DNA from: Diospyros lotus
Taxonomy: Eukaryota; Streptophyta; Magnoliopsida; Ericales; Ebenaceae
Length of the DNA stretch: 64,000 nucleotides
Direction: 5' to 3'
Assembly (NCBI RefSeq): GCF_014633365.1
Contig: NC_068340.1
Coordinates: 41,626,328-41,690,327 of the forward strand
Shown here: positions 46,246 through 57,564 of the stretch, in pieces
Numbering within the stretch: the stretch's first letter is position 1
Layout of the letters: every line of letters starts with the position of its first letter
Notes under the pieces: generated by a model
Seen by the model: the letters and a program-made list of their open reading frames with translations, nothing else
Told to the model about the DNA's origin: nothing
Databases searched by the model: none
Made by a program: the position numbers and the translations under genes

Positions 46246-49031
46246 CTCAAGCTATTATTCTCTCAATTTTGTCTCTCATTTAATATTTCAATTTCAATTT
46301 CTTCAATCTTCTGATTTTGTTATTTATCAATTTATTCAATTATATTGTTAATTATTTATTACTTGTTACTATATTATTTTATCATTATTATATTTTTTTA
46401 TTATCATACTTTTTTCAAAAAAATGGCAAGTGAAGGTAGAAATTTTGAAAATGTTGAAAATGTTGAGTTTGAAACTCAAAATTTTCAAACACAAGAGAGT
46501 GAAACTCAACAAAAGGGAGGTGGAAAAATTTCTACTTCTAATATTTTTAATATTCATTTCAAGAAAACACCAAAAGGAGATGGTAAATTTGATGTATCTT
46601 GTAATTATTGTAATCAAGTATACAAATTCAAGCAAGGAGGTGGATATGGTACTTTCACCCGACATTTGCAAACAAAGCACCCGCTCAAGGTTGGATTGAG
46701 CCGCGATCAAACACAAATATCCGGGTTTGCTACCTCTTCAAACTCTCCTCAATTATTTCATTATAATGAAGCTAATTGTAGGTCTGGTTTAGCTGAAATG
46801 GTAGCAATTGATCATTTATCTTTTAGTTTTGGTGAAAAATTAGGTTTTACTCGATTTTGTCAAAACTTTGTTAATCCTAGTTTTAAATCAATTCCTAGAA
46901 ATACTTTGAAAAAGAATTTGTTAAAATTGTTTAAAAACTCAAAAATTGAATTGATAACATATTTTCAAAACAATAATATTAATGTTTCTATTTGTAGTGA
47001 TATTTGGAGTGATCATTGGCAAACTCATTCATATATGGGTATTACTTGTCATTGGGTTGATGAAAAATTATGTTTTACAAAAAAGAATTCTTGCGTATCG
47101 ATGTTTTGATGAAAGTCATAATGCTGAAAATATTTGTAGATTAATTCAACAAATTTTACAAGAATATAGATTAGTTAATAGAATTTTTTCAATTTCTTTT
47201 GATAATGCATCGGCTAATACTGCTTCTATTAATGAATTGAAAAGAATTTGCCAACCAAATTTTGGTGGAAGATTTTTTCATGTTAGATGTGCATGTCATG
47301 TTTTAAATTTATGTGTTCAAGATGGTATTAAGTCACTTAATTCTTATTTAGATCCAATTAGAAATGTTATTTCTTATATTTGGGTACACCCTCGAACTGC
47401 AAAAGCATGGGCACATTTTTGCACCTCCAATGGTCAAACCCCAAAACATTTTTCAAAAGATGTCCCTACTCGTTGGAACTCAACTTTTAAATTACTTAAT
47501 CAATCTTTTGAATATAAAGATTTATTGTGTTCTTTTGCAGCAAATTATATTCCACAATATCCTATTTTTCCAACTATGTGGAATGTTTGTAGTTCAATTT
47601 TGAATATTTTACGAATTTTTAATGATGCTACTCATACACTTAGTAGTGTTTATAAACCAACTTCACATCAATTTTTAATAGAAGCAATGAATGTGGCCGG
47701 TGTATTAATGGAAGGAATTAATGTTGAAGAAATTTGTCATGCTGTTTTAGAAATGAGAGAAAAATAGTTACGTTATTATCAATTTATTCCTGAAATTTTT
47801 CTTGTTACTATGATATTTGATCCTAGGTGTAAATTTGATGGTTTAATTGAGTGTTTGTCTAACTATTATTCGTTGTTAGGATTAGAAAATAATGAAGAAA
47901 TTGATGTGAATATTATAATTTTTAAGGTTAGAACTTTATGCAATCAATTATATGAAGCATATGTTATTGCTCCTAGTAGTGAAGAATCATTTCCATCCAT
48001 GGCTTCGCATTCCTCTTCCTCCCAACCAATGAAATGGGGTCATAAATTTTTAGATCAAAGGAGGAAAAAACCTAGATCGAGCTCACATTCGGAGTTCGAA
48101 ACTTATCTAACCACAGTTTTTGAGTTTGGTGATGATATAGGTTTAAATTTTGAAATTTTGGAGTGGTGGAAAAGGCACAAGGAGACATTTCCAACTCTTG
48201 CAATTATTGCAAGTCAACTTCTTGCAGTTCCAGCTTCAACTGTAGCCGTTGAACAAACATTCAGTAGTGGAGGCAACATTTTGGACGAAAGAAGATCAAG
48301 ATTGGCTCCAGAATCATTGGAAGCTCAAGTTTGCCTCGATGATTGGGAAAGAGCTAACATGCGACGTCAAGAAGAACTTATCCATTCATCATCATCTGAC
48401 GAATGGGTTAATGATGGTTCAACAACGGCGACTTCTGACTCCAATGAAGATGCGTAGGATCCAAGTCCATATTTTATTTTTTTTCACATTTGTAAAAATT
48501 AATTACTTGTATTACATTTTTGTTGTAATTATTTTTTAATGAAATTAAGTCTAATTCTATTTTTTATTTTTTATTTTTCACATTTGTAAAAATTAATTAC
48601 TTGTATTACATACTTGTTTAGTTGTTTTAATTATTTTTAATGAAATTATTACTTATATTTCTTCAATTTTTAGTAGTGTTTTTTTATTAAAAATATGGTT
48701 GAGAATATTTATATTTACAATTACATTTAACAATTAAAAATCGAAACCAAACCGAACCGAACAACGGAATAAGGACCAAAATTGAATACAACAATATTTA
48801 AAAAAAATTAAAAAAATTCGGTTTGAACCAGAACCGGAACCGTTGACCGAACCGGCTCAAACCGTTGACCGAACCGGTCCAAACCGTTGACCGAACCGGC
48901 ACGAACCGGAACCGGAACCGAACCGTCCCAAACCGCCATTGGGCGGTTCGGTTCAAGTTCAAATATTTTTTGAACCGGAACCGGCGGTTCATGAACCGGA
49001 ACCGACGATTCATGAACCATGGCCATGTCTA
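45905..49031 (+). mobile_element. hAT transposon with broken transposase
   Basis: Perfect 8-bp duplication ACTCTTCC at 45897-45904 and 49032-49039. Perfect 12-bp inverted ends TAGACATGGCCA / TGGCCATGTCTA. Both ends carry many GAACCGGAACCG-type subterminal motifs, a hAT feature. The 3127-bp element sits in the CT-rich promoter block of A2. Intact ends suggest a fairly recent insertion. Confidence 0.95.
46423..48457 (+). pseudogene. hAT transposase with BED zinc finger, disabled
   Basis: ATG at 46423. N-terminal BED-type finger (CNYCNQVYKF ... HLQTKH), then the RNase H-like core: SDIWSD as candidate first acidic site, SFDNASANTAS, the CxxH motif (CACHVLNLCVQDG) and PTRWNSTF. The C-terminal hAT dimerisation region reads LLAVPASTVAVEQTFSSGG then RSRLAPESLEAQV. 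Two lesions break it: a one-base frameshift at about 47070-47085 within a run of A, and TAG at 47765-47767 where the frame is otherwise open through to 48457. In total about 680 residues, the normal hAT size. It would be dead in cis, but the termini could be moved by another hAT transposase. Confidence 0.92.
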
Positions 49032-49210
49032 ACTCTTCCTCTTCCTCTCTCTCTCTCTTTCTTCTATCTACCCTTTTTTCCCCCGGCGGCCTTCTGTCTC
49101 TCTGTCTCTCTCTATATATATGCACACTCTCTTCTATCTACACTTTTTCCACCGGTTGGTTCATTTAATCTCTTCTATTGACCTGGCCCTTCTCTCTCTC
49201 TATCTCTCTG

Positions 49211-49349
49211 TATATATATGCACACAGAGGCACACGCATCAATCTAGTTCTTCGCTTGCTGGTTACTGCTCTCTGTAAACTACATCAACATAGATCTTTG
49301 CTTGTTCATTCAAGAAGAGTTGTGGCATTTCCTCCATCTCCTACAATTG
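49211..49349 (+). promoter_or_regulatory. A2 TATA box and candidate leader exon
   Basis: TATATATAT at 49211-49219, leader matching B1 and B2, donor CAATTG|GTAAGAT after 49349. A second partial TATA-like block lies at about 49112. Confidence 0.5.
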
Positions 49350-50281
49350 GTAAGATATCACCCCATGTTCTTCCTGAGAAAACCCAACTGTTTGTGCGTC
49401 TCAAACAAAATGAATATATATATATGATATGAAGATCTTTTTCTGGGTTCTTAATTTTGTGTAAACTTTAACCATGATCTATTGATCTACAGCTGGGTGA
49501 TAGAAATTGTATGTTGATCGATTGAGACGTTCTGACAAATATTTTTCTTTTAATTATTTTTTTTCATTTTTCCCAAAGACTTGCTGGATTGACTTTTCTC
49601 TGTGGTTCATTCTTGTATTATCATCTGAGTGCTCCTTTTATTCCATTTCTTCGATGGAAGAATGGTGCAGATGATGTACTCTCCAACTGGCAAGATATTT
49701 CCACAAGCTTTTTTTCCCAGAAAATAGAGACATTTTCCTGGAGCTTTTCCAGAAAATGAAAATATCTTCTGGGCTCATGAAACTGAAACTCTTCTCTCTT
49801 ATTTTGCTCTTGAATTTCCCAAAACCTGTAGCTTCATACATGTCAATATACTGAATAGAAATCATATAGGTGTTAGGTTTGCCTGAAAGATTGATAAATG
49901 AACAGAAATCATAAAAAAAATACCCAAGTAATTTCTTCTTTTTCCTAATTTCCATGTTCAGCTGATTTGTCCATTTTGAACATTCTGGCTGAAATCAGAC
50001 AGAGAAAGCGGTAAATAAATCGAATTCTGATCTTTCTGTTCTGAATTGGGGCTTAAGGAGATCATTATTGATTCTTTTTGGGTGGATGAATGAAGTAAAA
50101 TGGGAAAGGGTTAGTATCTTGTGTTCTTTATGAACTTGTTTTTTCTGGCAAGTATCTGTAACTCTTAGATTTGATCACAATGGGAGCTTAAACAGTAGTT
50201 AACATTATTGATTATCCTGGCAAGTTTTTCTTTGACATTTCTTTTCATCAGTTTGTGGAAAATCAACTTAATCTGTTGCAG
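49350..50281 (+). other. A2 leader intron, without transposon
   Basis: The reference for the empty copia site (TTCTTTGACATTTC near 50230). It ends in the acceptor CTGTTGCAG at 50281. Confidence 0.55.
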
Positions 50282-50343
50282 GGTGAAAGAAGTTGCCTTC
50301 AAGAAACAAGATTTGGGCTCGAGGCCAACAACAGGACGACAAG

Positions 50344-52063
50344 ATGGATCCGACGATTATGGTTGCACTGATTCAGGCTATTAGTCTTCTGTGTTCAACT
50401 GTTATGCAAGGTCCCTCCATGGCACTTAAGCTTATATGAGCCACACTTAAACATCCTAGAGTTAGTTTTGGTTCTGTAATGGTCCTCTTTTAACTTAATC
50501 TAATAAAAATTTGAATATTAGCTACTCAAAGTGTACTTTTATGTGTGAACATGCCGTACATTCATGTCATTTTCTTGCAAAATCTGTGGTTTATCTTGCT
50601 TGAAGTCATAAGAATGTGAGATTCATACTGAAGAACAGAATGGGTTTACAGATTCTTGAAATCAGGGCTAGAAAATTCCCTCACATAGCTGAATGGTGGA
50701 ACATTCTTAAAGAGTATATAGTTTAATTGTACTATAAACATTATGGTCCATTTTGCTTGATTTTTAGATACTTGAATAAGAATATGATTGTTCCTTTTCT
50801 TGTCATTTTTGTAGGAACATTTGCCTACTGTGGCTACAAGAAGAGTAATGGTGAGTTTGATACATTAATGGGTTATGGTTCTTTTGTTTGTTGTGACTTA
50901 TTAATAGAAACAATCAATCTTTTTTGTTTTCTCCTAAGTTCAATCAACTCTTTTTAATGTATGATAGGATGTTCATTTGCAAGTTTAATGTTGGATCCTA
51001 ACAAATACAATATTTTGTTTCGACAGGCACAGAAGCCAACAGGGAGGATACAGGTAACAATGCATATACGAATGCATGTTGTTAAGCTCCGGTAATATTT
51101 TCCGGCATTTAGAAACGCGATAAGCTTTTCCCTGCGGCACAGAGTTCTTCTTAAGACACCGGGAATAACCCCTTTTTTTGTAGTGTGGCTTTGTGATTTG
51201 CTTTGTTTTGTATCAGATGTTCTTAGATGCTTCAAGACTACAGTGACTTCTCACGTTCTTTGCAGGTTCAACCTCAGCTTCCAACGAAGTGACAAAAACT
51301 GAAGCAGCTGAATCGCTCGAGCAGCTCATCAATCGATTGGAAACTCGACAAGCATCGGTCAAGAGAAGGATCAACAGCACATACGAAGAAGCACACGAGC
51401 TTTGGAAAGATGCAAATGAAGCAAATGCCACATACGGAAGCAATGTTCAGACACTAATGCTGTTCCATGGCCTTGCCTCCATCTTTCTCCAACTGTTCTA
51501 TCCCTATGTGGCGGCAAAAGTCTCTGTTTTGGTGGCACTTTCATTCTTCTCTGGAAACGCGGTTGCCTTCACAGTGACTTCAAGAAAATCCGAGAGGATT
51601 TCTCAGTGGGCTAAGACTCTCCATTGGAAGGAGATAGAATTGCAGAATGAAGTCACTTCTCTTCGAGCTAAGATCGAGATGATCACTTTTTTTCACGAAC
51701 TCAAAACCTCGAACTCTAGTGGGACTTACGGACAAGTTTAAAGGTTGAATTCGTTGAGCAGGCACGTTGCTGACTCCCAGAAAACCATTTCTCAGGCCCT
51801 TGAGATGCCTTGCTCAATCAGCGGCAATCAGATGAAGTCAGTTTCCCAGATTGCAGTTGGGGCCATTGTATATGGTCTAAGCTTCCCTATAATTGCATAC
51901 TACTTGCTCTACAGTAAGCAATTTCACATCTGTTTCTGTTTCCTTCTTTTCTTTTAATTCATATTTTGTTTTTGGGCTTGAATATGGTAAGAATTTTCAT
52001 GAAGAATCAATGCGAAAATCATTTCATAACCATGTTTTGCTGCTCATTGCAGGGCTCCATTAG
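50344..52063 (+). pseudogene. A2: A1 paralogue with a premature stop
   Basis: Exons 50344-50410, 50815-50850, 51027-51053, 51266-51917 and 52053-52063 mirror A1 exactly, and the start MDPTIMVALIQAISLLC is identical. The frame is open to a TAA at 51739-51741, where A1 has TAT. This gives a 201-residue product that keeps the anchor, hairpin and coiled coils but loses the C-terminal hydrophobic helix. Beyond the stop the frame stays open and similar to A1 (VGAIVYGLSFPIIAYYLL), so the stop is recent. Either a new pseudogene or a truncated isoform gene. Its upstream region carries the hAT element. Confidence 0.65.
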
Positions 52064-53335
52064 GCGATGACCATTTCGGCTTACTAGATGAACAGCCGAA
52101 CACTATACAGACAGGTCCAGTTTTGCATCATTTGAAGTCCTTGCCTGTAGTAATGTCAACTAGATTGAACAATATTTCATAGCTTGTGAAACTCGTTACT
52201 TGGTGTATTTCAGTCATTTGATTTCAAGTTTCTATATGTAAATGAATGCCCTTTAATGTCACAATGAGTGTCTTTAAATGTGTATATCAAATCATCTAAA
52301 TGTAACAATTCTGTACACTCATAGAGTAGGGATTCTTTGTTTTTGCTTTAAAGCAACTCAACTTCATCCTTTAGAAAAATAACATGTATTTTAAAAGTAA
52401 AGTTGTTCGAAATCTAATTTGCAAGCACTGACATGTTATTAAGTAGATCTGTCAATAGATCACTTGACCTAATGATCAAATCCAAACCTAATGATCAAAT
52501 CCAAACTTGACAAGAAATTAGTGGGTTTGGATTGACTTTTAATATGTTTGGTTCATCATTGGATAAGAATTTTTTAGATTTGGGTTGATAAGAGATCAAC
52601 TTGAAAAAATTCAGAACTGACTCTATAATAATGTAGGTTTAAATGGGTCAACACGAACCTGAAATCAAAATTGACATGTTATGACCCATTAATTAAAATA
52701 TTTACTAATTTTCAAAATACTTTCAACAACTGTTTCAATTTCTATTCCTTCACTTTCTGCTCATATTTATATGTTTTTATTATTAATATTTTGATTACTT
52801 TTTAAATTGTATCTTAACTATGGATGTAGTCCTTTAGCCTTCAACAACTTTTTCAATTTCTATTTTTTCACTTTTTGCTCATATTTATATGTTTTTATTA
52901 TCAATATTTTGATTACTTTTCAAATTGTATCTTGAATATGGATGTAGTGTTCTTAGTTTATGTCTTGATTATTTTAGATTACATAAACAGAATCCAAACG
53001 AAATTAATCACTTAATTAGTAATTTGTAAGTTACTTTATTTTATTTTGAGTTTTAATATTTTAGTTCGTATTTAAATTTAAATAAGTACTTGAATAGGTT
53101 AATGAGTCAACTTAATTGATACATGTTAATCTTAACATGTATTGAACAGATAAACAACATGTTTATCTGTTTAGTTAACGTGTACAAATTTAGATTGGGA
53201 GTTTTTGACCCAATAAATTAAGAGATTCGAATTGAGACTTAACAAATCACAACCTATTAATGAACCAAACCAAACTCGACTTGCTTACAACAGCCTCTAC
53301 TAGTAAATCTTAGATGACACCCTCTTGAATAGATC
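52064..53335 (+). other. A2 3' flank and spacer
   Basis: Matches the A1 flank without the 41191-41806 insertion. A short local duplication near 52730-52930 repeats TTTCAATTTCTATT..TTTTTATTAT. Non-coding. Confidence 0.5.
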
Positions 53336-53339
53336 AAAA

Positions 53340-53830
53340 CGAAGCATTTGATCCTTATATACTTCTTTGTCAATCAGGAAAATAAACCTAATGAAACACA
53401 CAACATGGGTCCAGTTGTTCACGCTAATAGACCTTTGTTTTTCCACAAATGTGTTGACTTGAGCTCCTTTATTGACTTTGTCTCTTCTATGTACAGGATT
53501 CATCAAATGAACATGATGAAGATCTATCGATCAATCTTTTTATGAATTCTTTAAGATAAAGCATGATCTGTTGATTTACATAATTGAGTGTTAGAAGTTG
53601 CATACATAGATATATAGATTATAGAATATGGTACTAATAACGACTACTATTCTTATCTTGTTAGTGGTTACAACTACAAATAATCAGTTTGAGAAAGTTG
53701 GGCAATCATTTTCTGATATTTTAATTAATGTGATAATTGTTTGATTAATTAGATTTAACAGTATCAGTTTGCTAATGCAAGGTCCATAATTTAGGTTTTT
53801 AATTTTTTTTTTTTGGAGTTGTTATTATTT
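53340..53830 (+). repeat. Degenerate gene-leader block, copy 3
   Basis: Third copy of the 12050-12720 block. TTGACT is at about 53456 and again at about 53474. No coding exon follows. Confidence 0.5.
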
Positions 53831-53959
53831 TATTTTTCTATATAAATTTTTTTATATTTATTTGTATGATTAATAATTTAATTTTAATTTATTTGTTTTG
53901 AACCATTTCTATAAGTTGTGAAACGTCTCAGGAGCTTTTAAAAATGATAAAAAATGGTT

Positions 53960-54370
53960 TAATTCTCGTGTTCGGACGACAGCAAGACAGAGCAAGAAAA
54001 ATGCGTTTCACCACGTACGTGAGGCAGTGTCTGGACTTAAGGCTAGGAATTTCACCTTTGAATCATGTTAGATATATAATTTTTTTTTGTATATCTTGAT
54101 TTACATAAAGATGTATTATGATCAAAATATCCTACATTTTACATACAATTCACGCACCTCTATACACTTCATGAGAGATTTTTTTGTCATTAATATATTT
54201 TTATATAATTTAAGATATACACAAAAATATATTAATAATATTTTTTTATACCAATAATATTTTCCTTGACCATTTGCATCCAAGCAAGACGCGTTTCTGA
54301 CAATCAATAAATTCCCGTGTTCGGACGACAGCAAAACAGAGCGAGAAAAACGCGCTTCGGACGACCAACA
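53960..54370. repeat. Direct repeat of a GTTCGGACGACAGCAA motif
   Basis: CGTGTTCGGACGACAGCAA followed by ACAGAGC(A/G)AGAAAAA occurs at about 53970-54010 and 54317-54357, with a partial GACGCGTTTCTGA between. This looks like parts of a repeat element; no gene. Confidence 0.45.
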
Positions 54371-55195
54371 AATTCCTGTGTTCTGACTAATAATATATAT
54401 ATATATATAATGCATTGGCAGGCGGCAGAAGGGAGCACAAACATCTCCTCAATTGTCTTTTCAATCCCATCATTTCCTTTTTTAATAATTAATTATTTTT
54501 AATAATATATATTTAATAATTATATATATAATATTATATAAAAATTAATTACACATTAAAAATATTTATCATAATATTAATTGTACATATATTATTAAAA
54601 TAAAATTATACACTAACTTTAACATATTATATTTTTACTTAAAATTTCTTAAATAACTACTTTTTATATTAAAATTTATATTTTTAAAAAAATTCTTATA
54701 TTTTTTAATTTGTACTTTATTCTATATTTTTATTTCTTATTTTTTTTAAAAAAAATATCATTTCCCCATTTCTATTTTATATCAGATTTTCTATTTTCGT
54801 TTTATATCAAAAACATTTCTCTTTTCTATTTTTGTACAATCTAAATTTTGATTACACAATTAAACTTAATTTTTAAACCAATCTAATTCTTATATTTTGA
54901 TATTTTTTACGTGATTATTCGAGTTTTTTGTTATTTCGATTATATATTTAAATTTATATTATTTATTAAATTTAATATATTTATTTTTATGTGTAAAAAA
55001 AATAAAATAAGATAATAAAATACATGTTACATTTTATTCATGTAAAATATAAGAGTTAAATTAATTTAAAAATTTAAATTTAAATGTATAATTAAAATAA
55101 TAAAAATTTAAATTATCATATAAAAAATTAAAATATAAAAATTAAATTAAATTAAAAATATAAATTTAATAACGTATTTAAAAAAAATTGAATAA
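54371..55195. repeat. AT-rich DNA and inverted-repeat family, copy 6
   Basis: Very AT-rich. 54840-55195 follows the half-unit pattern of the upstream repeat, and lies just before the B3 promoter remnant. Confidence 0.45.
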
Positions 55196-55306
55196 TCATA
55201 AAACAAACGTTTACATAGACAAAAGTATTGGTGAGAGTGAGACGTGGTGGAGGGTGAAAGAGGGAGTGAGAGTGTGGCCCTTCACTCTCTCTCCCCTATC
55301 CTTGTG

Positions 55307-55314
55307 TATATATA
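55307..55314 (+). promoter_or_regulatory. TATA box of the truncated B3 copy
   Basis: TATATATA preceded by GTGTGGCCCTTCACTCTCTCT and followed by CATGCACACAC, resembling the B1/B2/A2 promoter order but fused directly to exon sequence at about 55329. Confidence 0.45.
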
Positions 55315-55328
55315 CATGCACACACACA

Positions 55329-55826
55329 AAATATCTCATTCGACTGGGGACCTCAGGAGAAGGCAGAAAGATTTGCAGTAGCAAGTCACAGCTTTTAGAG
55401 ACGTGGCTCGCAAGCCAGCCGGGATCATTTGGAGAGCTTTCGGATCGGATGGATGGGCAAATTGCGGGGCTGGAGCCTGGAGGAAGCCATAGCTGAGGCC
55501 ATGGACCTATCTAAATCAAAAGATAAGCAGGCCAACGACTCATCGGTGCTTCTCCCTCTCGCAGCTTGTGCAGTTGCATATGGGCTTTGTTTTCCTCTGG
55601 TCGCTCGCCTCTACACATCCCACTGTAAGAGCTACAATATCTATAAATAAATGTCTAATATTCGCTTGTCTCTCTTAATTTTCTCATGGCCATGAGTTCA
55701 TGAATTGTCACAGCTGCTGCTTTCAACCATTCTCCAAGTGCAAGGCTGCCTATTAATGCTAATCCACAGCGGAAAGGACTGGGATTAAGGGCGCTGCCCT
55801 TAGAGGAGGTGAACTATGAACTATGA
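55329..55826 (+). pseudogene. B3: promoter fused to the second half of a B-type main exon
   Basis: Coding similarity starts at ATATCTCATTCGACTGGGG, the middle of the main exon, so the anchor, linkers and hairpin are missing. An extra 7 bp near 55470 shifts frame relative to D. From ATG 55453 the frame reads MGKLRGWSLEEAIAEAM, then DLSKSKDKQAND and LLPLAACAVAYGLC, to a donor after 55625. The last exon (55714-55826) gives SAAFNHSPSARLP and ends VNYEL. This is the ancestral phase 1 C-terminus, without the duplication found in B1 and B2. A short soluble or tail-anchored peptide is conceivable, but I treat it as a truncated copy. Confidence 0.6.
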
Positions 55827-55843
55827 ACTATGAAGCAATAAGT

Positions 55844-56606
55844 GAGGGGCGGAGCCAGGAATATTTGTCAATGAGCGAAATTTATTAAAGAAAAAAATAA
55901 AAAATAATATAATAATACAAATATACAAAAAGTTAACATAATTTATTCAATATCTTACTTATAGTTCTTTGCAATGTTTCATATTTTGATAATGTTATAT
56001 AATAATTTCATTATCAATTTTTAAAAAATAATACTATTTGATTTCTCCCTATCAAATCTTTTACAGTTGACGGAGATTTTTATTTTAAAAATCTCTCTAT
56101 GACTCTTTCAAATTTAATATAACAATTGATAATTAGAGAATGTACAAATTTATAAATTTATCAAGTGTGCATGTGCAAATTACGATCGATCAATATCTAC
56201 ATTACGTGCATGTGCAAATTACGATCGATCAATATCTACATTACGTGCGTCTGTGCAACTGATCAAACAGTCAAAATATCAAATTACGTGCGTTTGTGCA
56301 ATTGATCAAACAGTCAAAATATCAAATTATGTGTGTCAGTGTAATTGATCCAACAATCAAAGTATCAAATTAAGTGCCCCTGTGAAATTGATCCAACAAT
56401 CAAAATATCAAATTATGTGCTCCTGTGCAATTGATAAACTTATTTATCAATCTTAACATCACATTAACAAACTTATTTTTAAAAAACCCAATATCAATTA
56501 ACCCAACATCAGCTAACAAAATTCAAGTTTACTTAATTTTAAAAATGAAAAAAATATTTTACCTTTTTGAGACAAAAATTGGTAAAGCCTTACTGCTCAT
56601 TGATTA

Positions 56607-56642
<36 letters not shown>

Positions 56643-57116
56643 TTGGAGAGGCAGGCAGTGATCGACCAACTAGCGTCCAGCTCCAGCAAGCGATCAGCAA
56701 TGGAGGGCCGGAGCTCAGAGAGATGAGTCAGCGAGTGACGTAGCCAGAGGCCCAAAGAGAGGCAACAGCTAGCAAGAGTGATTGACAGTGACGAATTGAG
56801 CGAGGCGAGTGACCGTTGACCGTGGAGGTGAGGGGAGGGCAAGAGGAGCGAGTCAGCGACTGCCCTCAATGATGGTCGGATGGTATGAGTCACCAGACGA
56901 AAGGCAGAGCGAGTGAGAGCGACAGAGAAGAAGCCCGCAGCCGATAGCGAGCGAGAACGAGAGAGGAAGAAGGGCAGGGGCCAGGGGGGTAGCGGGAGCT
57001 TGAGCGAGAAAGAGATTGAGGGAGAGTTTTAGATGAAATGGGCCTGAGTGTAGGCCAAAATCAACCACAGGCCAAGACTTAGTAAAGGCATTGGGACTAC
57101 ATTGGCTCCACCCCTG
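55844..57116. mobile_element. Non-autonomous hAT element 2
   Basis: Interrupts B-type 3' flank (AAGCAATCAAGTCAAGTCC in B1 and D). Ends GAGGGGCGGAGCC and, from the right, CAGGGGTGGAGCC. Flanks CAATAAGT / AATAAAGT are a decayed 8-bp duplication. About the same length as the hAT at 33984-35247 and, like it, with a GAGCGAGAG-rich right third (56607-57030), so both belong to one family. Frames in that tract are low-complexity. Confidence 0.7.
56160..56445. repeat. Tandem repeat of about 40-43 bp
   Basis: Two near-identical units (ACGTGCATGTGCAAATTACG...) are followed by about five units of the form ACGTGCGTxTGTGCAAxTGATC..CAATCAAAATATCAAATT. Lies inside the second hAT element. Confidence 0.85.
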
Positions 57117-57564
57117 AATAAAGTCAAGTCCCTGGACACAGTTTTTAGTTTTCTTTATTTGCTTGTTTTTGTATTGAGTTCTGCTTTTACATAATCTTTT
57201 GGATATTTTTCGTATTTACATTTTAATTCACATAAAGGAGAAATTTGCATTTGCTTTTAGTCCAAAATGACTAAAAACTATAACGGTTAGTTGATAAGTT
57301 TGCAATTAAACCGAATTGATTCGAGTTTTGCTGAGTTTAACTTTAGCTTTGCGAACCAATTTTTAAGACTTGAGCTCAAGCGCTTCCTGCCAAACGGTGG
57401 CAACAGTGGGAGGTAGCGACTAGTGTTATTCAGTGATGAATGCAAATTGTTAGAGAAGGCGAATGGTTGCAAACATCATTTTGGTCAAAGAAGGCGAATG
57501 GTCGCAGCCTAAAGCGATCACTATCACTGAAAAGACAAATGGTTGCAGGCATGGAATAACATGT
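57117..57564 (+). other. B3 3' flank
   Basis: Continues the B-type flank after the hAT insertion, with AGCTCAAGCGCTT..GGTGGCAAC sequence like 9350. Non-coding. Confidence 0.5.

Noticed and set aside
45829..46351. Proline-rich frames before the hAT transposase
   Set aside because: They span the hAT target duplication, terminal repeat and C runs, so they are junction artefacts.
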